64,000 nt of DNA from Gracilaria gracilis. Lineage: Eukaryota; Rhodophyta; Florideophyceae; Gracilariales; Gracilariaceae. Location: the NCBI GenBank assembly GCA_030374805.1, contig JARGSG010000113.1:62001-126000 (forward strand), read 5' to 3'. Under the pieces are notes generated by a model that was not told the DNA's origin, did not search any database, and worked only from the letters and a program-made list of their open reading frames with translations. The position numbers and the translations under genes were made by a program. This document shows positions 43,433-52,015 of the stretch, piece after piece (the stretch's first letter is position 1; each line of letters starts with the position of its first letter).

Positions 43433-43986
43433 CTTGCACAGCGCTCTCGGTTCCATCGCCTCCGTCATGTGACGTCGATAGCAAGAGCAATGACAATTGT
43501 TAGTGCGGCGATAGCAACGGATTCGCGTCAATTCTACCGGTACCTGCTTTGGAACAGGCGTCACGCGTGGGCCACTTTCTCTACGTATCGCAACGACATT
43601 TGTTGGACAAATGTTCGATCTCTTGCGTTGCGAATAGTGTAAGCTTTTTTTCTGGCACTCGGTCCCGTCGTTTTTTGTCGGGCTTCGCAACTGAAGTGAA
43701 TGTCATGCATCAGCTGTGTTTATCTCCGTGGGAGTAACTTGCGCAATTTGTAACAGGAGACAGCCAAGGCGAACGTGTTTGGAGTTCTCTCTCTCTCTCT
43801 GATACGGGCGCGGTAGTCTAATTCCTATTTACCGCAGCGCGTTTCTGTTGGAAGAAACGCTCTCTCACCAGAAAACCCAGCACTCTTTCAGGCCATTTTC
43901 TAATTATCTCCCCTACGCTCATTCGTCGACGATCTTGACGAGGTGGTAGGCATACCATTCTAGAAGCCGTCCTCATTGGGCACCGT
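43231..43986. repeat. Large inverted repeat, arms of about 200 bp
   Basis: Arms 43231-43432 and 43786-43986 are about 98 percent identical in inverted orientation (two substitutions and one single-base gap seen) around a spacer of about 350 bp. Both arms end inward with a GA/TC run. The layout fits two 5'-truncated LINE copies inserted tail to tail, or a fold-back element. A transcript through it would form a long double-stranded hairpin. Confidence 0.85.
43786..43986 (-). mobile_element. LINE-like 3' end, minus strand
   Basis: Inverted copy of 43231-43432: the last coding part after the Cys/His cluster, the 3' non-coding tail and a (GA)n end, here seen as (TC)n on the plus strand at 43786-43800. 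It is truncated at 43986. The near-identity with the other arm indicates that one of the two arose recently. Confidence 0.45.
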
Positions 43987-44546
43987 TTGGAGTTGTACTT
44001 TCTTATGGTGACTACTGTTCACGCTCCGACAACGTTCTCTCCAATAGGACGTGGTGAAGGATCGCCAGTCAACCCTGGCCCGTCACTCAGGGTCTGTGAT
44101 ACTGAGCTGTACAGCGGGGATGAAAGGCGACGCATCAGGATCGTTAATGAGCATCTTTTGTAGGGTTTCCGTGGGACGTGAGGTAGACACGGCGTTGTTA
44201 GGCAGGGTTCAGGACGAGTAACGGTGCGCGAGGCATTCAAATGCTGACGGACAATAAGCCTGCCCCCGGGAAGAAGAAATTGGCATATTCTACTTGAATA
44301 GAAAGGGAAAGGGAGACGTCGAATAGTAGTAGGTCAAACGAGCGAGGCCGAACATCGGAGCATCTTATCGTTGTTGTTGTATCAACAAATGTGGCACGAG
44401 CTACGGCAGGGATCAGGATGGGAGTACCGCCTTACAGCTGCTTCTGTCAATGCACGCCGCCTGCTGCCCACAAGCGCAGCGGTAAAGTACCACCCCAGCC
44501 CTTGCCATTCATTAGAGCTCAGCAGATCTCGTTTGGCACAGAAAAC
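43987..44546. other. Upstream region of the propeller gene
   Basis: No gene seen. It should include the promoter and leader of the gene at 44547. No TATA-like sequence stands out. Confidence 0.35.
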
Positions 44547-45530
44547 ATGGCGCTCGTTCCACGACGGAGTTTCACTCTGTTCTTCTTCTTTGTCGCCATC
44601 TTCATCCTATTTTTCGAATGCGCATCGGCACAGAATGTACTCCTTCCACCGAGGGTTCAGGTAGAGGGAATTGCACATGCGGCTGGTACTCTTTTCTTTG
44701 CCGCTGACTTCCGCACTGGTGCCATATTTCTCGTTGACATGGCTACTGGTTTTGCATCAACAGTGGTACCACCAGCCTTTGACCGCTTTGCTGCCGGAAT
44801 CGCGTCAAGAAACGGAAGCCTCTTTGTTTCCGGTGGTGGGATGGTAGGCGAGTTTGGCCGTCCGCCACGAATGTTTGTATATGATATTATATCCGGTGGT
44901 ACTATCGCGGCGTGTGATGCCCCGCGTGGAGCTCTTGTGAACGACGTAACTGCAGATGAAAGCTTTGCATACTACACGGATTCGGCTCTTGGAAACCTTT
45001 ACATTCTTCGCCTGGAAGCGCTTCCAAAGTGCCAATTTGACACTGTGGACCTACCCTCTGACACCTTTCCTGCAGAACCTGGTATCTTCTCTGCAAACGG
45101 CATCGTGCGTTTCGCGTCTGGATTAATCGTGGCCAATTCGAACACCGATAGTTTGTTCTTTGTAGATTTGAGCACCAAATCTGTTCAACAGTTGTTGCCG
45201 CCAAATACCGTTGTTGGAGCTGATGGGCTAGAAATATATAATGACAAAGGCGGCGCCACTGCTACTCTTTTTGTTGTGCAGAATTCTGTTAACCTTCTGT
45301 CTATATGGAGATTGCGTCAATCGGGCAGTACAGTGAGCGCACGATTTATTCGGAACATCACATCTACAGAGTTTGACACGCCAACGACGGCTGCTCTCGG
45401 AGGCGGGAGATTGGTGGTAACTAATCCTAAGTTCACCACATTTTCTCTTATCGAGGACTTACCAGATGATGCAAAGTTTTCACTGATTGGGTTTCGCATC
45501 CAAAAGAGGGCAATTCGTCGCCACTCTTGA
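44547..45530 (+). CDS. Secreted SMP-30/gluconolactonase-like beta-propeller
   Basis: An intronless gene of 327 codons. I chose the ATG at 44547 (AAAACATGG) because it starts a clean signal peptide: MALVPRRSFTLFFFFVAIFI, then a cleavage site near CASAQ/N. An upstream in-frame extension lacks sense. The mature part has repeated blade-like segments, including TLFFAADFRTGAIFLVDMAT, LVNDVTADESFAYYTDSALG (the Asn-Asp-Val block seen in SMP-30-like proteins), ANGIVRFASGLIVANSNTDS and GADGLEIYNDKG. The closest type I know is the secreted SMP-30/lactonase-like propeller family of fungi and algae, whose enzymes hydrolyse lactones and bind a divalent metal. Substrate unknown. Likely secreted or in the endomembrane system. 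Confidence 0.75.
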   Translation: MALVPRRSFTLFFFFVAIFILFFECASAQNVLLPPRVQVEGIAHAAGTLFFAADFRTGAIFLVDMATGFASTVVPPAFDRFAAGIASRNGSLFVSGGGMVGEFGRPPRMFVYDIISGGTIAACDAPRGALVNDVTADESFAYYTDSALGNLYILRLEALPKCQFDTVDLPSDTFPAEPGIFSANGIVRFASGLIVANSNTDSLFFVDLSTKSVQQLLPPNTVVGADGLEIYNDKGGATATLFVVQNSVNLLSIWRLRQSGSTVSARFIRNITSTEFDTPTTAALGGGRLVVTNPKFTTFSLIEDLPDDAKFSLIGFRIQKRAIRRHS

Positions 45531-45720
45531 AATACGAGCTCATTCCTTAGAAGAGTCTGATCTTGACGAGAGCAGTCGTTTCCATTGGCGTTCTTTTCTT
45601 CTTCGTTACTATGGTCCTGACATCCCTATTCCCAGAACCAGAAAGAATGACTTATCCATGTGGTTCTCTCTTCTCAAAGAGGCTAAACACTTTATGGGCT
45701 TCCATTGGCAATAATCTGTT

Positions 45721-45786
45721 TGATCCTGACGTATCCTCTGTTTGATTCTGACGTATCCTCTGTTTGATCCTGACGTATCCTCTGAA
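45721..45786 (+). repeat. Tandem repeat, three 22-bp units
   Basis: Three near-identical units of TGATCCTGACGTATCCTCTG plus TT. The middle unit has TGATTC; the last breaks off after CTCTG. It lies about 190 bp downstream of the propeller gene. Confidence 0.8.
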
Positions 45787-45900
45787 GATGGTCTCCTTTC
45801 CAGCAGCCGGTACTTGGATACTAAACAAAGGCGGTGCTCTCAAATAACGGGATGAGGTTCAACCCAACCTGCTTGTTTCCTGAACTACGCGGCAGGTAGC

Positions 45901-45949
45901 GATCATTCTGACAATTTCTCCAGAGTCTGGAGAAATTGTCAGAATGATC
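45901..45949. repeat. 49-bp perfect palindrome
   Basis: Two 24-bp arms (45901-45924 and 45926-45949) are perfectly complementary around a single G at 45925. It could act as a bidirectional terminator-like hairpin, a recent fold-back insertion or a recombination product. Confidence 0.9.
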
Positions 45950-46767
45950 TGGAGTCCAGACTCATACGGGCTTGAAGTATGGAAGATAGGAAAGTACAGT
46001 GTGGCTACTACAACGGTATGAGCGCTAACTCTGTTGAAGCCTGGAACTAACAGGCACGCTACACCACCGTTATGCGCAGCACGACCGGGTTGTGTTCCTT
46101 AATACGATATACCACTGCAAGACATATTGTTCAATAGATTGAACGTACTTGGTTTCGGAAGACTCTTGCGCCCTACTCCCCTTGGTCATCCGTGCCCCAA
46201 TGCAAGCGTCACTATCCCATTCATCCCATTCTCGAACTTGCAGGCACCAGCTCTAGCGTCCCGTATCTCAGACAACACAATCTTCCGTTCATCTTGATCT
46301 CATTGCAACTGTAACCACTATCATCATCACCATCAACTTCGTAATACGTAATATGAGAATTGACCTCTTTGGACTTGACTGTTTACTCTTTGTTGTGAGC
46401 AGTATCTTGAATCTATGGCGAATGTTAAAGGGCTGCAGTTGTGCAAGATTATTCGCAACAAATACTATCGAATGAGTATAGTATACTACAAGGAAGCTAA
46501 CCTTCTATCATTCTTCTTCTTCTTTACTGTGGTCCTAAGTTCCCTGTGGTTCCCTATTGCGAAAATACGTGAGAATGACTCATCTAAATCGTTCTCTTTC
46601 TTCGGAAAATGCGAAAACGTTTTGGGCCAGTATCTATCATTGCGTCATCGTTATGGGAGCGATGCATTTCGTAGTTCACATTGTACAAACACATGCCTGC
46701 TCAAGCTTCATTATGGGGATGATGACGAACCACTTTGTTACTTTCCCGCTTCTCCTCAAAGTCGCCT
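45950..46767. other. Unassigned spacer
   Basis: No supported gene. Plus-strand frames at 46415-46865 are shadows or chance frames. The 3' non-coding part of the minus-strand gene at 46768 must lie here. Confidence 0.4.
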
Positions 46768-47298
46768 TTACACAAATGTTTGATAGTTTTCTCCAGACAC
46801 TTCCAGATTCTCCTCTCCTTTGTACCACAAGTATCCACTCATTGCGGCAAGTCCGAAAGATATGAGGGAAACCACAACAGAAAAATTGTAAAAGACGGAG
46901 TTTGGACCAAACCCGTATTTTCCGTAGAGGAAAGTTACTTTGTCTGGAGATGTGACTGGGATATAACCATCATTTGTAACTTCTACCAAGCCAAGGTATT
47001 GTACAACAGAAACCGAATCACATAATGCACATGCGACTCCAAACAGAGTCCAGGCACAAAGCTGCACTTCAAATTCTGACACTCGGAGAATGGACGCCAC
47101 CCACATTCTTGCTTCCATGAACCAAATCAGTATTCCTGTCATGAGGATGATGAAGAAAGCATAGATAATCGAATTTGCGTTCTGCACGACCCATGTTTGA
47201 ACAATCTTATTGCTCACGGTTATTCTGGCAAAAACTGGATCGAAGGCAAATGCAAGACCGATGGTGAGGAACAAGAAGAAACTGTTTTTCTGATTCAT
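46768..47298 (-). CDS. Small membrane protein, 176 residues
   Basis: Single open frame on the minus strand. It starts with a hydrophobic segment that looks like a signal peptide (FFLFLTIGLAFAFDPVFA), then has three further hydrophobic stretches: SIIYAFFIILMTGILIWFM, VQLCAWTLFGVACALCDSVS and VFYNFSVVVSLISFGLAAMS. A short polar C-terminus rich in Glu follows. Two close Cys residues in the third helix are notable. I recognise no family; tetraspan-like topology is possible. The clear periodic hydrophobicity makes a real gene likely. Confidence 0.6.
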   Translation of the reverse strand: MNQKNSFFLFLTIGLAFAFDPVFARITVSNKIVQTWVVQNANSIIYAFFIILMTGILIWFMEARMWVASILRVSEFEVQLCAWTLFGVACALCDSVSVVQYLGLVEVTNDGYIPVTSPDKVTFLYGKYGFGPNSVFYNFSVVVSLISFGLAAMSGYLWYKGEENLEVSGENYQTFV

Positions 47299-48372
47299 CC
47301 CTACCGAAGATGATGTTCAAAGGAAACCTATTCCCGGTCAAGATCGAGCTTCCAGGGTTTCCCCCCGCAAGAGTGCGAGCGCTTACATGTGTGCGACATG
47401 GTTTCCCCTCCCAATTGAAGAGCTGCTTAAGGACAAACGGACCAGTTTCGTTGTTGTTGGCTCTAGCCGAATTGCAATATATGATAAACAATGAAGGTAA
47501 GAATCGGGACATTGGATGTAATGAGTTTGCAACGGGGGCCTGTACAATTTCAAACTCTTTGATGCTTTCAAAACCTTTGCGTCATGGACCTTTCCTTCTC
47601 ATGGATCGTTGACGTACGGAACTCTTTTGCAACTTATGCCTTCTGCCCTTATCGATTCATCTGGGACTGCCAATTGTGCCAAAGCTGGCCACTACAATGT
47701 TCTTTCCCGGCCAAATGTTCAAATATTATATACGGAAGAGAAGGCTTCACTGGTACCCAATCGAGAGCTGAAAACACGGGGACATGCTTCGAGGGGCTGC
47801 TAAGCTCATAACTAACCTCCGCCGTTCAGGTCTTGCGGTTACAAGTATGGGGTTCGCACATCTGCAATTGGATAACGCAACACTACTGGCGTGGACAGGT
47901 GTAGATGCAAGTCCAGCATGTGCATGCTACCGACACAAGCAAGCAAAAAAGAAGGAATAGAGATGGGTGCGCGGAAGGTTGCGGGCATGATGGCCGCAAT
48001 TCAATACTGCTTAAGAGCAACGAAAAAGTTTGTTGGAATTGTTTACGTGCGACTGATACACCCACTCGAAGACGGTAAGCTTTGTGGCCTTGACCCGAGA
48101 ACTCTATGTAAGAAAGAGCACGACGGCTTGTTCACTGGCAAATATAAGCGCGAAACAGAACAAAGTGAATGGTTGTACAGAAAGACTGTTGATAGAAGCA
48201 AGAGTAGGGTTCTGAGTAACGTTGTTCACGACGAGCACACTGAGTACTCGGAGAATCACGCGCATGCATGACACAATGCTCAGCGCATCAAAAGCCATAC
48301 AGCGGCAGAAACAAATGTGCAATGGCACGGCAACAAACGCAGAAACAGATGCAAGCACAGACCGAAAGCGAC
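47299..48372. other. Unassigned spacer
   Basis: Between two minus-strand genes. Short frames on both strands (47310-47612, 47891-48271) do not look like proteins. The promoter of the gene at 46768-47298 must lie at its left. Confidence 0.35.
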
Positions 48373-48651
48373 TTATCCACCACACCCGCCGCCACAGCCT
48401 CCACCACCGCAGCCGCCGCCGCCGCCTCCACCACCGCAGCCGCCGCCGCCGCCACATCCACCTCCATCGCCACCTCCGCCGCCATTGCCGCCATCGCCGC
48501 CATCGCCGCCATCGCCGCCATCGCCACCACCATGGCCTTCGCCAAAGCCCTCGAACATGTCGCTGAACGCCGAGAAGAACTTGGGCTTCTTGCGGCGGTG
48601 CGAGTGATGTTGCGCGTGGGCGCTCGCGCCCTTGCTCAGACAGCTGCCCAT
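48373..48651 (-). CDS. Gly/Cys-rich protein with lipidation signal, 92 residues
   Basis: Minus-strand frame. I chose the ATG at 48651 over upstream starts because the product then begins MGSCLSKGA, a strong N-myristoylation signal (Gly2, Ser6) with Cys4 for palmitoylation. A His/Arg/Lys-rich patch (HAQHHSHRRKKPK) and an aromatic patch (FFSAFSDMFEGFGEG) follow, then a long Gly-rich tail with Asp and Cys (GGDGGDGG..., GGGCGGGG). Membrane tethering by the N-terminus is the expectation. The tail is encoded by GCC/GCA-type triplets on the plus strand and is likely to vary in length. Function unknown. Confidence 0.5.
   Translation of the reverse strand: MGSCLSKGASAHAQHHSHRRKKPKFFSAFSDMFEGFGEGHGGGDGGDGGDGGDGGNGGGGGDGGGCGGGGGCGGGGGGGGCGGGGCGGGCGG
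48376..48540. repeat. Triplet-rich simple sequence
   Basis: Imperfect CCG/CCA/CAT triplets, ending in four CCGCCATCG-type 9-bp units near 48490-48528. It encodes poly-Gly on the minus strand, and poly-Ala or poly-Pro on the plus strand in the other frames. Confidence 0.8.
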
Positions 48652-49676
48652 GTGTGCGGGAGGTTGGGTTGCTCCGACTCGCACGCCGACAGCGGAGACG
48701 GGCGTGAACGGGAAGCGGTGTGAAGGGTGCCGCTGCGAGGCCGTGTAGCGGACAAGTCGGAGATGGGAGGATTTGGCGCGCTTGAGCGAGGTGAATGTGC
48801 GATTTTGCCGCTGACGTTGCAATATCTGCGCGCATCATCGATTGTTGCCACGCGCTCATTGGCCGAGGTGGGGTGCACCACAATGGCGCTTCTCTTCTCG
48901 TCGGAGTTGGTTAAGTTTTGTTTTCTTCCAACATGATTGGCTGCCGGGCACGTTTATTTCCAACTTCGACAGAGCGGGGGCAGCCCTGTAAGCTACCCTT
49001 GTAACTTGTCTACTTGTCTTCCCTCTTGCGATCGTCCATGAGAGTTATCACGATTACCTCCTTGGTGAGTGCTTCGGACCAGCGTTCAGTTCGGCCCTGA
49101 GTCAGGACTCCTGACCCATTCGAGCAGCAGAATCTCGAGTGCTTTGTAACCTGTATCTCCCAACCCTATGGTTTAACGAATGTGCTGTGCTCATCTGTAT
49201 ATCCTACCCGTGCGTTGGCCGTATCTGCTCACAGGAGAGATGTAGCTATGTATCATAACATCATCATCATGATATGCTATCCTACATTTCAGGTGCTCTG
49301 TTGACAGCCTGCTTGACTGCCTGCTTCTTCATAGTGTCCGGTACGCTGCTGAATTAATATCGCCGCTGACTGTTTGTGTGCTCATCTTTACTTGGAACAC
49401 TTTGAATCGCTTTCGGCATGCTTTCGATTTGGAATAGGCTACAACATGATTGTGGTAAGCTTCAGTTGCCACGCTCCGTCAACCGCCTTGTACCACATTT
49501 CTCTATTCTCCAACCCATCCATCACTACAGCAACACTTGTCATACGGTGGAACCAACTCTAAAACCGATCTTGGAACACTATGCAGTTTGACACACTAGA
49601 TATGTCGTTTTGACAACGACAGCCGCCCTCGTATTGGATCATGACTCAAGCGGTGCAGCTCATGCAGTTTTCATCA
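48652..49676. other. Unassigned spacer
   Basis: No gene supported. This contains the promoter side of the minus-strand gene at 48373-48651 and the 3' side of the hydrolase gene. A short run of TCATCA triplets occurs near 49260. Confidence 0.35.
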
Positions 49677-50894
49677 TTAGCTAATTGTCAACGTCTCCAC
49701 TCGCGGATTACCGCCAACCAAATTGGTAAGAATCCTTTCGTTTCCACCCTTGAAAAACACGCGGTAGCTCCGGCTTGCGATGGTGGCGATCGTTGAGATC
49801 ACTGAGCGCTGTGTGCGGAAGTCGGTCCGGAACATCGCTTCAGGAGCTCGAGAAAGCGCGCAGCGCGGCGTCATGCTTGCATTCGTGAAATCGTTCGGTC
49901 CGAAATGGTTCGCCTCGGAAATCAGAGCTTCAACCAGGTTGCCGTTTGGCTGCAGAAGCGCTTGCGTGTCGGAGATGTCAAACCGAGAATCCATCACGGA
50001 GAAGAACAAATCGTCGGGGATCGCGAATCTAACCGGCGTGAACATGGGTCTGTCGATCGAAAACAAGTGAGTGAGTTCGTTAGCGGTACAGATTGAACGT
50101 AACTCCCTGGCGTTGTGGCGAATGGGAGCTTGATGAACTGAAGTGTTGCAGAAACTGCTTTGCGATATCACGTACAATCCTTCGTATAACGCCAAACCGA
50201 CGATGCGCGCCGGCGGCGGGATGGGTGCGACTTCTTCACAAAGGAAACTAAACGGTGATAGGTCGAGCGGTTTGAAGTTTGCACATTGTCCTGACACGAG
50301 GAGGAAGGCAGCACTTCCGCCGATACTATGACCGAATATTACGGTACGGTCCACGAGGATCCTTCGGAGCAGCCAGTGCGAACGGGAACGCTGGGTCACA
50401 TGAGTGAGGAAGCTGGTTCATAAACATTGAAGCAATACTTGGTTAGTAAACGTCAAGTGCAGTAACTTGGGACAAGAAGCTTACCTTGAAACAAGAGCAG
50501 CAGATGGAAACTGTCCATTTTCTGGACACGGTGGTTTCAAGGTGGAGGCGAACCTTATACGAGCTAGTATATTCGGGGGAGTGAGAGTTTCCGGGGCTGG
50601 ACGTTGGTCATATTGGGGGACTGCGACAATGAAACCTCGGTAAGCAAAGGCTGATGATAGACGTTCGTAATCAGAGGCAAGAATAAGCCCGCCCGGAAGA
50701 AGGATAATGAGGGGCCTGCTGCGAACGGGTCGGCGCGCGTAGAGCGTGAACGGCACAGTTGTGCTGCGGGTGGTATTGTGTGCCAAGTCGAAGAGCTGGT
50801 GCGGCACGTGGATGGTTCTTCTTATGATAGGCGTTCCAGATATGGAAGCGAATAGAGACAGAACAAGAAGACAGAATGTCAGCGTGGGAGCCAT
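49677..50894 (-). CDS. Chlorophyllase-like secreted alpha/beta hydrolase, two exons
   Basis: Exon 1 is 50894-50485, the intron 50484-50362, exon 2 50361-49677. The ATG at 50894 starts a signal peptide (MAPTLTFCLLVLSLFASISG). Exon 1 then has the oxyanion-type strand-loop LIILLPGGLI. Exon 2 has VDRTVIFGHSIGGSAAFLL, with the nucleophile Ser in GHSIGG, which matches the GHSRGG block of chlorophyllases and related plant-type hydrolases. A late SEANHFGPNDF fits the catalytic His region, and Asp residues in VMDSRFDIS are candidates for the acid. The splice (CAAG/GTAAGC, acceptor CGAAG/G) keeps the frame. Chlorophyllase cleaves phytol from chlorophyll. The secretion signal and sequence distance mean that another ester substrate is equally possible. 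Confidence 0.7.
50362..50484 (-). other. Intron of the hydrolase gene
   Basis: Starts GTAAGC and ends GAAG in gene orientation, 123 bases. The acceptor was chosen because it restores the frame (AG/G coding Arg). An acceptor at CCCAG near 50390 would not keep the frame. Confidence 0.55.
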
Positions 50895-51700
50895 ATTCGA
50901 GTAGAGTTTGGGCGAGATTAAAACCGGAGCTCTGCGACATAAACGCGGATGTTGACCAACCTTATCGTCCAAAGGAGGACTTTGTGACCCCGTCGCTGCT
51001 TTTGAAGTGGAGTATATACGTCTTTGTTATCAGGCTCATCATTGGCTGTCGAATGAAGCGGAAGTAGGTGACGGCAGCGTGTAAGAAAGGTTTATTTGTT
51101 CTGTGTACAAACTACGGTAGTGATAGCAATTGATACCGGAAACGTTAGGGATGACATCACGATACAAATTTATAACTTCAAATCAGTTTGTGCTGTTGCA
51201 GAGATGTTGTTTACCGCTAAAGTTACAACGTTTCCGTTAGAGAAACGATTCGTGGATAATTTGGACATGGTATTGTTATCGTTCGAGGAGGGTGTATCAC
51301 AGGTAATACCCCGCAAGGGTGAATTCATCAACTCTGGCAGAAAGGTTATCTCTCACAACCCTCAGATCATCAGATCATCCTTTTGGTAAAGAAGCTCTAA
51401 CTGCGCACGGTCTGCCGAATATAATACTAGCGCGCTTGTTTCCGAGAGAACAAAGAATGGCGAGCGTTGTAGACTAGGAAAACGTTTCCTTGTCGAAGAA
51501 ACAAGGAGCGTTGCCAAATGCCTTTGGACTATTGGAGGACGAAGTGCTGGGGAAGACATCATGCATTTGCGAACAACATTGCGGTTTTTGACTACCATCG
51601 CACTACTCGTTTCTGTGAAAAGGCATGTTCAACAGAACAAACTGGGAAACCAACTTGGCATCTTGGATTTAATCGAGGAGTGTACCTAGCGGCCAGTGAG
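50895..51700. other. Promoter side of the hydrolase gene and spacer
   Basis: A TATATA stretch near 51012-51018 lies about 120 bases upstream of the hydrolase ATG and may be its TATA box. Plus-strand frames at 51096-51389 and 51518-51757 look like chance; part of this stretch may be the end of the Copia C LTR. Confidence 0.35.
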
Positions 51701-51874
51701 CTCACCCAAAGTATAGTAGGGTGCTTTCTGGTACAGTTTTCGTATGAGCTTCGGTGATAGACTCGAAGTTCATGGTGCAGTGGTGGAGGGATGGTTCACA
51801 AGCAATAGATGTTGGCACAGAAGTCTGCCCCCCGGCGCTCTTCGGAAGGAGCTCCTGGGCTAATGGCGTGCCTT

Positions 51875-51882
51875 TATATATA
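51875..51882 (-). promoter_or_regulatory. TATA box in the Copia C LTR
   Basis: TATATATA lies about 90 bases inside the LTR start in element orientation, as expected for an LTR promoter with a short U3. Confidence 0.5.
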
Positions 51883-52015
51883 GGATACTGGGCGACCCTT
51901 CGGTTAGCCGTTGTCAGGTGAGCTGTGAGTCACTATCAGTTACTACCAGTGACTAACACTCTAACACACCCCCCCCCGTCGCGCTAGTATCCTTTTCGAG
52001 GGAGCGAGATCCTCA

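Noticed and set aside
48268-48723. Plus-strand Ala-rich and Pro-rich frames over the triplet repeat
   Set aside because: They are the other frames of simple sequence. Only the minus strand has an ordered N-terminus with a recognisable lipidation signal.
51096-51757. Plus-strand frames between the hydrolase gene and Copia C
   Set aside because: Short, without motifs, and partly within the probable Copia C LTR.
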